64,000 nucleotides of DNA, taken from the NCBI RefSeq assembly GCF_001468065.1, contig NZ_LNYZ01000005.1, forward strand, positions 62,001 through 126,000, in the 5' to 3' direction. The translations under genes were made by a program, and so were the position numbers. Positions 28,821 through 39,011 of the stretch are shown piece after piece (position 1 is the first letter of the stretch; each line of letters begins with the position of its first letter). The notes beneath the pieces were generated by a model. That model saw nothing but the letters and a program-made list of their open reading frames with translations, was not told the origin of the DNA and searched no databases. The stretch is from Legionella steigerwaltii (GTDB lineage Bacteria > Pseudomonadota > Gammaproteobacteria > Legionellales > Legionellaceae).

Positions 28821-28910
28821 GTAGCCTGGGTGAAGCGCAGCGTAACCCGGGTTTCGGATAAAATATCACGCTCCTTTATCCCGGGTTACGCTGCGCTTCA
28901 CCCAGGCTAC
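28821..28910. repeat. Interspersed palindromic repeat, copy 5
   Basis: The most symmetric copy: GTAGCCTGGGTGAAGCGCAG at the left is mirrored by CTGCGCTTCACCCAGGCTAC at the right, with inner AACCCGGG / CCCGGGTT. It lies between two convergent genes. Confidence 0.9.
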
Positions 28911-28933
28911 GAAGAGATATTCTCTTCTGTCGG

Positions 28934-30208
28934 CTAACGTTCAATGATTGCAGCAACACCCATTCCTCCGGCGGTACAAACACTTATAAGGATGCGTCCT
29001 TGGCCTTTATTGGCAAGTATTTTGGCTGCTGCACCAACCAGGCGCCCACCTGTAGCAGCAAAAGGATGGCCAAGGGCAAGACTCCCACCTTTTATGTTCA
29101 TTTTTTGTGTGTCTATGCTTCCTAGAGGTTTTTTGAGATGTAACACTTTTTTACAATATTCAGCAGATTCCCAGGCTTTTAAAGTACATAATACTTGGCC
29201 AGCAAAGGCTTCATGAATTTCATAATAATCAAAATCTTGTAAGCTCAGCTTATTTCTTGCCAGTAAACGAGCGACAGCAATCGTTGGCGCCATCAATAAC
29301 CCTGCACCATGCACGAAATCTACGGCAGCCACTTCGCAGTCCACAAAATAGGCGAGTGGTTCCAGTTGATGACTTTTTGCCCATTCAGGTGAACCTAATA
29401 ATACAACAGAGGCACCATCAGTGAGTGGCGTCGAGTTTCCTGCAGTTAAACTGCCTTTGTCTGATTTATCAAAAGAAGGCTTTAAGGCGGCCAACTTTTC
29501 TAAAGAAGAATCTTTGCGGGTAATGGTATCTCGTTTTAAGGAAGCAAAAGGAGCGATCAAATCCTCATAAAACCCTTCATTATAAGCTTGTGTGGCATTT
29601 TGATGTGAGCGAAAAGCCAATTCATCTTGATCCTTGCGGGATATTTGCCATTCTTTAACCATCAATTCACAATGATCGCCCATGGACAGACCAGTACGTG
29701 GTTCGCGAACCTCCGGTAATTGGGGTTTTAGCATGCCCAAGCGAAATTCTTTGAAGGCTTTCAGTTTTTCCTTGAGTCCTTTCGCCTGTTGAAATTTGAT
29801 TAAAAAATGAGTTAGCCTTCTTTGCCCAATTAACGGGATATCTGAATTGGTATCTGTTCCCCCTGCTATGCCTGCAGTGATTTGTCCACTAGCAATTTTT
29901 AACGCAATAAGATTTACTGCTTCTAAACCAGTGCCGCAAGCACGTTGTATGGTTAATCCAGGAGTTTCTGGGGATAAGCCACTACCCAAAACCGTTTCAC
30001 GGGACAGATTCCAGTCAAAAGGATGATTCATAATTGCTCCTGCAATAAAATCACCCAATAACTCACCTTGAATCTTAGTTTTATTGATTAGATCAGCTAA
30101 TGCTGCTCCTAACAAATCCTGATTTGATTTTTCTAAATAGTACGTTTGAGATTTGACAAATGGAGTACGGGAACTATTAAGAATAGCCACTTTATCTTTG
30201 AAGCTCAT
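28934..30208 (-). CDS. Acetyl-CoA C-acyltransferase (thiolase, FadI-like)
   Basis: Catalyses the thiolytic last step of fatty-acid beta-oxidation. 424 residues, close to FadI. The nucleophile is Cys91 in RACGTGLEA; the other two catalytic segments are ALGHPFAATGGR (His) and CTAGGMGVA (Cys) at the C-terminus. No partner FadJ gene is adjacent, so it may be a stand-alone thiolase. AAAGGA upstream of the ATG. Confidence 0.9.
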   Translation of the reverse strand: MSFKDKVAILNSSRTPFVKSQTYYLEKSNQDLLGAALADLINKTKIQGELLGDFIAGAIMNHPFDWNLSRETVLGSGLSPETPGLTIQRACGTGLEAVNLIALKIASGQITAGIAGGTDTNSDIPLIGQRRLTHFLIKFQQAKGLKEKLKAFKEFRLGMLKPQLPEVREPRTGLSMGDHCELMVKEWQISRKDQDELAFRSHQNATQAYNEGFYEDLIAPFASLKRDTITRKDSSLEKLAALKPSFDKSDKGSLTAGNSTPLTDGASVVLLGSPEWAKSHQLEPLAYFVDCEVAAVDFVHGAGLLMAPTIAVARLLARNKLSLQDFDYYEIHEAFAGQVLCTLKAWESAEYCKKVLHLKKPLGSIDTQKMNIKGGSLALGHPFAATGGRLVGAAAKILANKGQGRILISVCTAGGMGVAAIIER

Positions 30209-30472
30209 GTTAAGTCCTTTTTGCTGATCATGATTTCTAAGAATAGCCTAAAATTATCCTGCATCAAATCATTGTTACCTGGAGTCATGCCAAACAAATG
30301 GTGCCAATTGCTGAATGGATTGCTTGCGTGGGAATGACATAATCTGGGAGCGAGCGCAATCTATTCATTTCAAAGTGTGCGTCTGTCCTAGTCATTAACC
30401 ATGACTGGGTTTACTCCAAGAAAAAAATTACACTATACTTCTATTTTCAGAGCTTATAACAAGGAGGTTCTC

Positions 30473-31111
30473 ATGTATACCTTGTACTCATTCGGAACAC
30501 CTAATGGTATTAAACCGACGATAATGCTGCACGAGCTGTCCCAGTCTTATACGATTAAAACAATTGATATTTCCAAAGGAGAACAGTTTAATCCGGAGTT
30601 TTTAAAAATTTCACCAAATAATAAAATTCCGGTTTTATATGATTCGCAAAAAAATTTCTATTTGTTTGAAAGTGTCGCTATATTGCAATATCTTGCAGAA
30701 AAGCATCATAAATTTTTACCCGATTCATTACAAGATAAATATACCACCCTCCAATGGTGTCTTTTTCAAGCAGCTCATATAGGCCCTATGTTTGGCCAAT
30801 TAGGGCATTTCCATCGTGCAACTGAAAAAGTCCCCTATGCGCTTAAACGTTATGCGGATGAAAGTGATCGCTTGTTAGGGGTTATGGAAAAGCAATTGAC
30901 CCAATTTTCTTATATTAGCGGTAATCAGTACACTATTGCAGATATGGCAATTTGGCCTTGGATTTTCTGCTTTCAAATTTTTTACCAACAGACTATTGAT
31001 GAGCAACGTTTTGCTCATTTACTTGAATGGTATCAACGTATCAGTGAGCGTACGGCCGTCAAAGCTGCTTTAGAGGCATATGATTTGACTTTGGAAGGCA
31101 GAAAAGAATAG
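30473..31111 (+). CDS. Glutathione S-transferase family protein
   Basis: 212 residues. The thioredoxin-like N-terminal domain ends with NKIPVLYD and LFESVAILQYLAEK (glutathione-binding cis-Pro and Glu-Ser). The all-helical C-terminal domain holds YTIADMAIWPWI. It resembles the YfcG/Nu-class of stress-related GSTs. The ATG at 30473 has AAGGAGG 6 bases upstream, so it is preferred to any start further up. Confidence 0.88.
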   Translation: MYTLYSFGTPNGIKPTIMLHELSQSYTIKTIDISKGEQFNPEFLKISPNNKIPVLYDSQKNFYLFESVAILQYLAEKHHKFLPDSLQDKYTTLQWCLFQAAHIGPMFGQLGHFHRATEKVPYALKRYADESDRLLGVMEKQLTQFSYISGNQYTIADMAIWPWIFCFQIFYQQTIDEQRFAHLLEWYQRISERTAVKAALEAYDLTLEGRKE

Positions 31112-31121
31112 GACGCAGCGT

Positions 31122-31238
31122 GGAGGGAGATATTTCCCTTCTCCCCGCAAGGGAGAAGGTGCCCGCAGGGCGGATTAGGGTTATTGATTATAGCTAATGA
31201 ACCCTCACCCTGCTCTCTCCCACAAGTGGGAGAGGGTA
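31122..31238. repeat. Second interspersed repeat family, copy 1 (CCCTTCTCCC / GGGAGAAGG type)
   Basis: Two hairpins in tandem: CCCTTCTCCC CGCAA GGGAGAAGG, then CTCTCCCACA A GTGGGAGAG, separated by a spacer ending in ACCCTCACCC. The same layout appears inverted at 36449-36560. Confidence 0.75.
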
Positions 31239-31262
31239 AGTTAAGGGATATAAATAGAATTA

Positions 31263-32543
31263 TTAATTGTATACTGGTGTTGATGTTAGATCTGAGCCCA
31301 AACCATTGCCAGTTCCTTCTTGTTTTGTTGCATAAATCCCTTTCTTAGCTAATAACTCGCCCATCGGTATTTTTTGGGGAGCTTGATCTGCGGAAGGTTG
31401 GGCACTCAGCGTTTGAAGTATGTCTATATGTTTTTCTTGTTTATCAAGAAGCTCCTGATAGCGCAAATTTGATCGTTCTAACTCTTTTTGTACTAATGCA
31501 AGTTTGCGTTCTGCATCAAAAATGCGTTCCGCTAGTGAATGAAAGCTCGCTTCCTTATCACTTATAAAGGTATTTAGTCTTTCTTGGAAAGCCAGGCGCT
31601 GTTCTTCATTACCAATGGCGGCAGTTGATAATTGCGATATGGTGCCATGCAGAGTATCTATCATTAGTTTCGCATTCTCAAGATCTTTTCCAAGAGCATC
31701 TCTCACCTTTTGCACTTCCAGAACTTTTTCCGCCAATTCCTTTTGACTGCTAATGTATCCTTCTGTAATGCGGTCTAATTTCTCTTGATTTTTTTTCATT
31801 AGGTCAGTTTGTTGCCCCACCTCTCCCTTAAGCGTTTCGGCAGCTTCTACTAATCCATCTTTGGTGCCACCGAGCACCTCATTAATTTTAGCGGTAGCCA
31901 TGACTTGTTTGTCAATCAAATCAATTTTCTTGCTTAACTCTTCAATGTTTCCTGTGAGTCGTTCATTTTCTTTGGCAAATTTTTGAATTTCTACCGCCAA
32001 TTGTTGGCGGATAATGTCCAGGGCAGTAATGGTTAATTCAAGAAGATTGGCTAAGCTTAAAACACCTTTTTGCAAGCTTTCGACAGCACTGGTACTGCAT
32101 TTATGGTGATCATCAAGCATGATCCCCCCTGCGGCATAAGTAACCGCCGTGACGCCACAAATTGCCAAAAGAAAACCAATATGTGCGACAATGCCCATAA
32201 TTAAGGTGGGAACTGTTAAGGCGACGCCCCCAATAATTTTTTGCCAAAGCGGTAACTCACCCCAGTATTCCGCTGCCCGTGAGAACATGCTTGGATTTTT
32301 TTCCATGCTTGCAATGGTCTCTTGCAGACTTTTTTTGATTTGCTCAAATATTTCTTTGGTTATGGTAATTTTTTCGAACTTGTCTTGATCTGTCTCATTG
32401 ATGATCTTTAACTTTTTTTGTATCGTTTCTTCAAGTGTTTTTATGTCTACTGATGTTTTTTCTGATTCTTCTTGTTCTTGTTCTTTTTCTTCTATGGTAT
32501 CGAGATCAATAAGCAGTCGAGTTTCTTCTTCGTTGGTAGCCAT
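31263..32543 (-). CDS. LegC7/LegC2-like coiled-coil membrane protein; candidate Dot/Icm effector
   Basis: 426 residues. An acidic N-terminus (1-60) is followed by a tight pair of membrane helices near 103-143 and a long coiled coil (about 165-380). Size and layout are those of the L. pneumophila effectors LegC7/YlfA (about 425 residues) and LegC2/YlfB, which mimic SNAREs and alter host vesicle traffic. I base this on layout and memory, not an alignment. No signal peptide. AAGGAA precedes the ATG. Confidence 0.55.
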   Translation of the reverse strand: MATNEEETRLLIDLDTIEEKEQEQEESEKTSVDIKTLEETIQKKLKIINETDQDKFEKITITKEIFEQIKKSLQETIASMEKNPSMFSRAAEYWGELPLWQKIIGGVALTVPTLIMGIVAHIGFLLAICGVTAVTYAAGGIMLDDHHKCSTSAVESLQKGVLSLANLLELTITALDIIRQQLAVEIQKFAKENERLTGNIEELSKKIDLIDKQVMATAKINEVLGGTKDGLVEAAETLKGEVGQQTDLMKKNQEKLDRITEGYISSQKELAEKVLEVQKVRDALGKDLENAKLMIDTLHGTISQLSTAAIGNEEQRLAFQERLNTFISDKEASFHSLAERIFDAERKLALVQKELERSNLRYQELLDKQEKHIDILQTLSAQPSADQAPQKIPMGELLAKKGIYATKQEGTGNGLGSDLTSTPVYN

Positions 32544-32739
32544 GTGAATTCCTTTTTCTGTTGAATTATCTTCCTGTGCCTACTATTTTTAACCAGAATA
32601 ACTTAAAAAAACAAGAAAAATTTGTTTTAAAGAGTTAACGGTAATTCATGAAACAAATAAATTATTATTTTATAAGCGCAAAAAAGTCATTTGCCTTTAG
32701 ATAAGTTGGGCTTTTGGAGCCCAACTCAATAAGGATATT

Positions 32740-33450
32740 TTACTGCATAGATGCAAATCTATATGAAGTTTCGGTATCGTCAGCACAACACTCAGCAATT
32801 TTTCCAACAGCAGTTGCGCCAGTACGTGTAAGAAGATAGAGCAACGCGATAGGAGCGCTAACCGCGGCTAATACAGCAGCAGCAACTGCAGCTAAAGTAG
32901 AAATAGCAGCAGTAATTCCAGCTTTTGCAGAAAACATGAGTGCATTTTTTGCTGTTTCTCTGGCATCTTCTTTACCTGCACGTAAACTATGCAATCCAGC
33001 ACCAGCAGCAGTAAGCAAGCCTCCAAGAGCCGCAATGGTAGCAACAGCAGCAGTAGCCGCTGCAAGACCAGCACCAAGAGTAAGTGATACAGGGATTGTA
33101 ATTGGAGAGGTTGCTACAAGAGCGACTTCTTTTTTAGTGTTCAGTCCAAATGTTTCTTGAAATGCGGGTTTTTTTCCAAAAGGAGTGAAAAATCCAGGAA
33201 TAGTTTGTTTTACAAAAGTATATCCTTCCTTTAAGTCGCCCATAAGTTCTTTTTGTGTTTCCGCTCTTACCTCAGGACTTCCTAAGCATGCATCAAATAT
33301 GCTGCTGTCATCATTAAAATCAGAAGAATGTACTCTTGGGCTGTATCCTGGTCTGTGGTACGTTTGACCTTCGTCTTCCTCAAGGCGCTGTTTGCTTTCG
33401 TACTGTGATTCTTCTTCATAATAACTACGTGGCTCTTCTCTCTTGTACAT
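32740..33450 (-). CDS. Unknown protein with two alanine-rich hydrophobic blocks
   Basis: 236 residues. A very polar, acidic, tyrosine-rich N-terminus (1-60) precedes two long Ala/Leu-rich hydrophobic blocks at about 107-150 and 168-207. The gene order beside the LegC7-like gene and the layout (polar head, membrane hairpin) suggest another host-membrane effector candidate. No family recognised; function unknown. Confidence 0.5.
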   Translation of the reverse strand: MYKREEPRSYYEEESQYESKQRLEEDEGQTYHRPGYSPRVHSSDFNDDSSIFDACLGSPEVRAETQKELMGDLKEGYTFVKQTIPGFFTPFGKKPAFQETFGLNTKKEVALVATSPITIPVSLTLGAGLAAATAAVATIAALGGLLTAAGAGLHSLRAGKEDARETAKNALMFSAKAGITAAISTLAAVAAAVLAAVSAPIALLYLLTRTGATAVGKIAECCADDTETSYRFASMQ

Positions 33451-33572
33451 AATAGACCCCTTGAGTGATTAAAATCGGGTCATCCTATTTAAAAAAAGGA
33501 TACAAGTCAAGTTGAGTTTATTTTGTTTTTTGATTATTTTACTCACACTTAACATGAACGATGATTTTTTTT

Positions 33573-36428
33573 ATGACATATCGTATTGGCCAACGCTGGA
33601 TAAGTAACACTGAAACTCAACTAGGTTTGGGTATTATTATTGATTTGAATGGTAGGCAGGTGAGCGTGAGCTTCCCTGCTGCGGATGAGGAGCGTATTTA
33701 TTCCACAGATAGTGCTCCTCTAAGCCGCATCGTCTATAAGGAAGGTGAAGAAGTAACTACCTCGAGCCAACAAAAAATGCGTATAACCCAAGTGGAAGAG
33801 CGTCAAGGTTTGTTTTTTTACACAGGAATAGACGATGCAGGTAATGAACTGCAAATTAATGAGCTTTCTTTAGATTGTTTTATCAAATTAAACACCCCAG
33901 AACAAAGACTGTTCAGTGGTTTGCTGGATAAGTTAAATACCTTTAAATTAAGAATAGATACCTTGAATCATGTAAGCAGGTTACAGCAATCTACGGTTAG
34001 AGGATTGTTGGGATCACGAACCAGTCATCTGAAACATCAGGTATACATAGCCAATGAAGTGGCACAACGCTATGCCCCAAGGGTTTTGCTTGCAGATGAA
34101 GTAGGACTGGGTAAGACCATAGAAGCAGGTATGATTCTTCATTATCAGTTAGGCACTGGTCGTGCTACCCGAGTGTTGATTGTGGTACCCCAAACATTGA
34201 TTCATCAATGGCTTGTCGAGATGATTCGACGGTTTAATTTATATTTTTCGATCATTGATGCAGACCGTTATGAACTTTCGTATGAGTTAGATGAAGAAGA
34301 AGGGATGCAGATTGATACGACCCAAGAGAATCTTTTTGAAAACGAGCAGTTGGTTTTATGCAGTTTGGATTTTCTCATGGAAAATGAAAAAGCACGGCAT
34401 CAAGCGCTAACGAGCGAGTGGGATTTGCTTGTTGTTGATGAGGCACATCATTTGCATTGGTCAGAGGGAGAGGAAAGTCCTGAGTATGAATGTATTGAGG
34501 AGTTAGCGAAACGAAGTAAAGGCTTATTGCTTTTAACCGCGACACCGGAACAAGCGGGAATTGCGAGCCATTTTGCCCGCTTGAGATTGCTTGATCCATC
34601 ACGATTTTATGATTTTTCTACCTTCAAAAAAGAAGAAGAAGGGTATCAGCAAATCAATACCCTAGTGCAAGAGTTAATGACTTATGGAGAGCAGACATCG
34701 ACGGATATTTTGAGTGTGGAACTTAAGTCGCAATTGCAGGCTTACTTGGGGGAAATAACGGGTTTGAATGTCAGTCAGGTTATTAAAGACTTATTGGATC
34801 GACATGGAACAGGACGTGTCCTATTCCGCAATACGCGTGCAGCGATTCAAGGGTTCCCTGAGCGTCAAGTGCATGCGTGCCCTTTGGCGTGCCCTACGAT
34901 TTATTCTTCATTGGATGAACAAAAAGGTCAGCGTAAACTTTATCCTGAACAACTTTTGGATAAAGAGATCTGGTTGGAAAACGATCCTCGAGTGACGTGG
35001 CTAGCAAACAAAATTAACGAATTACATCCCCAAAAAGTTCTTGTTATTTGTGCCAAGGCAAATACCGCAATTGCTTTAGATCAGCACTTAAAATTAAAGC
35101 GAGGTCTTCGTAGCACTTCGTTTCACGAGGGATTATCGATTATTGAACGTGATCGCGCCGCAGCTTATTTTGCTGAGTTAGAAAATGGAGCTCAGACGCT
35201 TATTTGTTCTGAAATCGGTAGTGAAGGCCGCAACTTTCAATTTGCGCACCACTTGGTATTGTTTGATTTGCCTTTAAATCCGGATTTATTGGAGCAACGC
35301 ATAGGTCGACTCGATCGTATTGGCCAGCGACATACCATTGAAATTCATGTTCCTTATCTCATGAACACGGTACAGGAGAAATTATTCCGTTGGTATCATG
35401 AAGGGATTAACTTATTTACAAAGAGCTGCTCTGTGGGTTTTACTCTTTATGAAGAATTCGAAGATCAGTTATTACCCATTCTCGATACAGTAGATACACC
35501 CCCGCAAGAGCTGGAAAAACTGATTGCGGAAACGAAAGCACGCGCGGAACAAATTAATCAAGCACTTCACGAAGGCCGAGATCGGTTGTTGGAGTTAAAT
35601 TCCTGTAATACACCGCAAGCAGAAGCATTGATTGCTGCTATTGAGGCAGAAGAAAACTGTTTGGAGTTAGAAAATTATATGGCTCAAGTATTTCAGGAAT
35701 ATGGGATTGATCATGAGTACCATTCTGAATCTACAGAAGTGTTGCATCCTACCGATCATATGAAAACAAGTCACTTCCCAGGATTAAAAGAAGACGGTGT
35801 GACCGTGACTTATTCGCGCACGAAAGCACTTGTGCGTGAAGACGTCGAATTTTTAAGCTGGGAGCATCCCATGGTCAGTGAATGTATGGAAATGACCCTG
35901 GATTCCGAATTGGGAAATGCAACTTTAGCTACTATTTCTATAAAAAGCATTCAGCCAGGAACTTTGTTTTTGGAATCCTTTTTCACCGCAAATTGTGCCG
36001 CGCCTAAAAAATTGCAACTGGATCGTTTCCTGCCTCTTAGACCAATTCGAGTGCTCATGGATGTATCTGGAAAGAATCTTTCTAAGATATTGGATTACAA
36101 ACAATTAAATCAAATGTGTGAACCTGTTAAACGTCATTTGGGATATCCAATTGTTCAGCAGATCCAAACAGATCTTGAAACCATATTGGTACAAAGTAAA
36201 AAAGTAGCCGAAGCACAACTCCAGGAGATTATAGAACAGGCTACGGTACAGATGAAACAAAGTATTACGCATGAAATAAATCGGCTAGAAGCATTAAAAA
36301 CGCTCAACCCTTCGATACGCGAGGATGAAATTGCGTATTATAAAAAGCAGCTTGTTGACAGCGAGGAATACATTCATAGTACGGCTTTAAAATTACAGGC
36401 ACTGCGCGTCGTTATTAATAAAATCTGA
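33573..36428 (+). CDS. rapA: RNA polymerase-associated ATPase RapA
   Basis: Swi2/Snf2 ATPase that binds RNA polymerase and helps recycle it after termination. Walker A DEVGLGKT is at 175-182 and the DEAHH box at about 289-293. The second helicase domain has ICSEIGSEGRNFQFAHH and LDRIGQRH. The ATG at 33573 is preferred because MTYRIGQRWISNTETQLGLG aligns with the start of E. coli RapA; 951 residues against 968. Downstream lies a palindromic repeat. Confidence 0.95.
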   Translation: MTYRIGQRWISNTETQLGLGIIIDLNGRQVSVSFPAADEERIYSTDSAPLSRIVYKEGEEVTTSSQQKMRITQVEERQGLFFYTGIDDAGNELQINELSLDCFIKLNTPEQRLFSGLLDKLNTFKLRIDTLNHVSRLQQSTVRGLLGSRTSHLKHQVYIANEVAQRYAPRVLLADEVGLGKTIEAGMILHYQLGTGRATRVLIVVPQTLIHQWLVEMIRRFNLYFSIIDADRYELSYELDEEEGMQIDTTQENLFENEQLVLCSLDFLMENEKARHQALTSEWDLLVVDEAHHLHWSEGEESPEYECIEELAKRSKGLLLLTATPEQAGIASHFARLRLLDPSRFYDFSTFKKEEEGYQQINTLVQELMTYGEQTSTDILSVELKSQLQAYLGEITGLNVSQVIKDLLDRHGTGRVLFRNTRAAIQGFPERQVHACPLACPTIYSSLDEQKGQRKLYPEQLLDKEIWLENDPRVTWLANKINELHPQKVLVICAKANTAIALDQHLKLKRGLRSTSFHEGLSIIERDRAAAYFAELENGAQTLICSEIGSEGRNFQFAHHLVLFDLPLNPDLLEQRIGRLDRIGQRHTIEIHVPYLMNTVQEKLFRWYHEGINLFTKSCSVGFTLYEEFEDQLLPILDTVDTPPQELEKLIAETKARAEQINQALHEGRDRLLELNSCNTPQAEALIAAIEAEENCLELENYMAQVFQEYGIDHEYHSESTEVLHPTDHMKTSHFPGLKEDGVTVTYSRTKALVREDVEFLSWEHPMVSECMEMTLDSELGNATLATISIKSIQPGTLFLESFFTANCAAPKKLQLDRFLPLRPIRVLMDVSGKNLSKILDYKQLNQMCEPVKRHLGYPIVQQIQTDLETILVQSKKVAEAQLQEIIEQATVQMKQSITHEINRLEALKTLNPSIREDEIAYYKKQLVDSEEYIHSTALKLQALRVVINKI

Positions 36429-36448
36429 TGGGTGTTGGCTGTAACTAA

Positions 36449-36560
36449 TACCCTCATCCGCCCTAAAGGGCACCTTCTCCCTTTGTAGGGAGAAGGGAAA
36501 TTTTTTTAGCATTTAAAAATCCCCTCTCCCATTTGTGGGAGAGGGGCAGGGGTGAGGGTA
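36449..36560. repeat. Second interspersed repeat family, copy 2
   Basis: Inverted relative to the copy at 31122: ACCCTCATCCGCCCTAAAGG, then CACCTTCTCCC TTTGTA GGGAGAAGG, and later CCCCTCTCCCA TTTG TGGGAGAGGGG, ending GGTGAGGGT. It lies between two convergent genes, where it could end both transcripts. Confidence 0.75.
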
Positions 36561-36581
36561 TGAGGATCATTGTGATAGCTT

Positions 36582-38816
36582 CTATCCTGGTTGTGCTTGC
36601 AAACCTTCATAAGCTTGTTTCAATGCCGATAATTTATTGCGAGTATCCGTATGAAAAAAACCAAAGTGTTCTGCAATGAATCTGGGGAAACAGTCCCGAT
36701 GCTTATCAATGAATGCGCTGTTTTCAGGATCATTTAATTCCGCTTGAATTTTTTGGATGAACGCACCGACCTGTTCTGTCCGCATTTGTTGAGGCAATAC
36801 TAAAAACTCAAGAGTTATTTGATATAAGGAAAGGACTAAATTATACGTTTTATTGGCTTTATCCGTGCGCTCGGTATCTGCTGATTTTTCTTGTAACATG
36901 TTGATGGATTTAACTTTCAACATGCTTAAGGCGTAACTTATTTTTTGATATTTTATTAGGTTAGAATCAGATGGTTGTTCTTTATGGATAGTATCTATCT
37001 GGCTTCTTATTTGCTGACCTAGATCGTATAAAGCGAGTTCCTTTTGTTTAATAACCAATGACTCATCTTCGGGGGGTATGGTTTCTTTTAATATTGGCTT
37101 AGTTGGGGCAGTGGCTTTGATTTGTGAGTCTGTACTCTTATTTTTAGATGCCGTGACAGGAACCATCAGTTGTGCGATGGACTGAGGAAGCGTGTACATT
37201 TTTTCGAAAAATTGAGCTACAGCGAGCATTTCATAAACTACAGTCTTTGTTGCTGCTTCGGATGATTCAGCATGTTGATTTTTATACTCTTTAACTTGCG
37301 CCCCAAGTTTTAACAGCATGTGCTCTACTGACTCGAGAACTGTGGCAATTTCCTTGGGAAATAATCCTTCATTTGCAAGGCGCATGGTATTTTTGTTGGC
37401 TTTAGAAATTGCGACGAATGCTTCCTTGACTTGGTGCAGATCAACGTCAACAATCTTGCATAAATTGTCGAGCACAGTAAAAATTTCAGTAAAATGCTGT
37501 GGATCATTAATATAAATTGCCCCCAATTGCTCTATGCTGTGTAACAAGTGAGAGCAAAATGCTTGTAGGGAAATAATCGCGTGAATCAAATGGGCAAAAT
37601 GTGCCATAATGACTGTTCTATCCAGCAATTCCTGGTCTTCTTCAACTACTACAAATTCAGGTTTTTTTTCAGGGCCTACTCTTTTTGTATTAATAAAATT
37701 GCGTGATTTATTAAATACCTGAGATATTGCTTCTAACTGTTTGCTTAGTTTTTCTTTATCTTTTGTTGATTTCTTGTTTTGCCGCAGAATGGCTTGTGCC
37801 CAGTCAGTAAACGCAAAAAGATCCGTAGGTGACATTACTTTTTTGTCTTTCAAAATGGAGCAAGGCCTTAGTGATTTTAGATAGTATGCCGCTAAACCGA
37901 TGATCCAATCTTTAAAAACAGATTCAGGCAGATTGATTTCATGAAATTTACTGAGTACTGCACCCCATACTTCGGATTTAATGTACTCCCTACGAACTAT
38001 ATTATTTTCCAACTCATCAAGGGCTGCTGTATCTGCTAAATCCCTTTTCTTTTCTGGCACAACGGTCTTTACAAAGAGCCGCAATAATCGATTACTGTCA
38101 TCGAGACATGTCTCTCTAAGCTCGTTAATCAATTCACGTAATGAAAGCGATTCTTTATGCTTGTCCAAGTGTTGCTTGGCATCCAATAAGTAAGTATAAA
38201 CAGGTTGCAAACGTTTAAAATGTTGGCTATTTTCCCTACCTTCCATCGATGCATAATCATCAATAAAGTCGGTAAGCGCTCCAAGATATGCAGAATCAAA
38301 ATCATACCCTTCGAAGCTTAAACATCTGTTTTGCAGGATGTTGAGTAAGTATGAAAGAACTCCTGCAGTAGTATCATTATGATTCTCTCGGCTTAAATAA
38401 TATTCTTTTAATTTTAAAATGGCGTGCAAAATGGATTGTCTGTATGAGGATAACGCAGGAGGTACTTGTGGGAGTTTTCTGCCTATTTCCTTAATTTCAT
38501 CCACCGTATAATGCAGGGAATCCACAGATTTAGGATTATTTTCTGGTACCCATTTGAAAATGGGTGGGAATCCTTGAATGACTCCATAACCAGGTACTTC
38601 AATTCGTTCCAAGAAATGTTTATAACGTCGATTAATGTCTTCAATTTCATTTCTATGTTTTTTTTCTTCGTAGTTTTCCCATTTTTTGTGTGCAATTGCG
38701 ACTACTGCTCCTGTTGCTACAATTCCCAGTGTAACTAAACCTGCAATAGCTTCAGGTTCTGAAAGGCTAAGTGCACTGATACTGCTCAATCCATTTAATG
38801 CGCTGGTTAGGGCCAT
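36582..38816 (-). CDS. Large helical protein with N-terminal membrane segment; candidate effector
   Basis: 744 residues, unrecognised. One hydrophobic segment near 22-42 (EAIAGLVTLGIVATGAVVAIA) is followed by a strongly helical, charged body (45-740) with no recognisable motif. GAGAGGA stands upstream of the ATG. Similar N-anchored helical proteins are common in Legionella genomes and some are Dot/Icm substrates. That is the only basis for the effector suggestion. Confidence 0.5.
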   Translation of the reverse strand: MALTSALNGLSSISALSLSEPEAIAGLVTLGIVATGAVVAIAHKKWENYEEKKHRNEIEDINRRYKHFLERIEVPGYGVIQGFPPIFKWVPENNPKSVDSLHYTVDEIKEIGRKLPQVPPALSSYRQSILHAILKLKEYYLSRENHNDTTAGVLSYLLNILQNRCLSFEGYDFDSAYLGALTDFIDDYASMEGRENSQHFKRLQPVYTYLLDAKQHLDKHKESLSLRELINELRETCLDDSNRLLRLFVKTVVPEKKRDLADTAALDELENNIVRREYIKSEVWGAVLSKFHEINLPESVFKDWIIGLAAYYLKSLRPCSILKDKKVMSPTDLFAFTDWAQAILRQNKKSTKDKEKLSKQLEAISQVFNKSRNFINTKRVGPEKKPEFVVVEEDQELLDRTVIMAHFAHLIHAIISLQAFCSHLLHSIEQLGAIYINDPQHFTEIFTVLDNLCKIVDVDLHQVKEAFVAISKANKNTMRLANEGLFPKEIATVLESVEHMLLKLGAQVKEYKNQHAESSEAATKTVVYEMLAVAQFFEKMYTLPQSIAQLMVPVTASKNKSTDSQIKATAPTKPILKETIPPEDESLVIKQKELALYDLGQQIRSQIDTIHKEQPSDSNLIKYQKISYALSMLKVKSINMLQEKSADTERTDKANKTYNLVLSLYQITLEFLVLPQQMRTEQVGAFIQKIQAELNDPENSAFIDKHRDCFPRFIAEHFGFFHTDTRNKLSALKQAYEGLQAQPG

Positions 38817-39011
38817 AATTTTATCCTCTCCATAAAATTTTAAGGCACGCTATCTTAAAAAGTCAGATATCGAGGAAAAGCGATCTGTAAATTAAAAGAT
38901 GGCTTTGCATCTCATATGCAATTTGTACGCCAGGGTGTTTTCATATAGGTTGAAATGTGTAGAATGAATAGAAATATTGCTTTCATTGAGGCCTTTCTGA
39001 GACATTAACTT

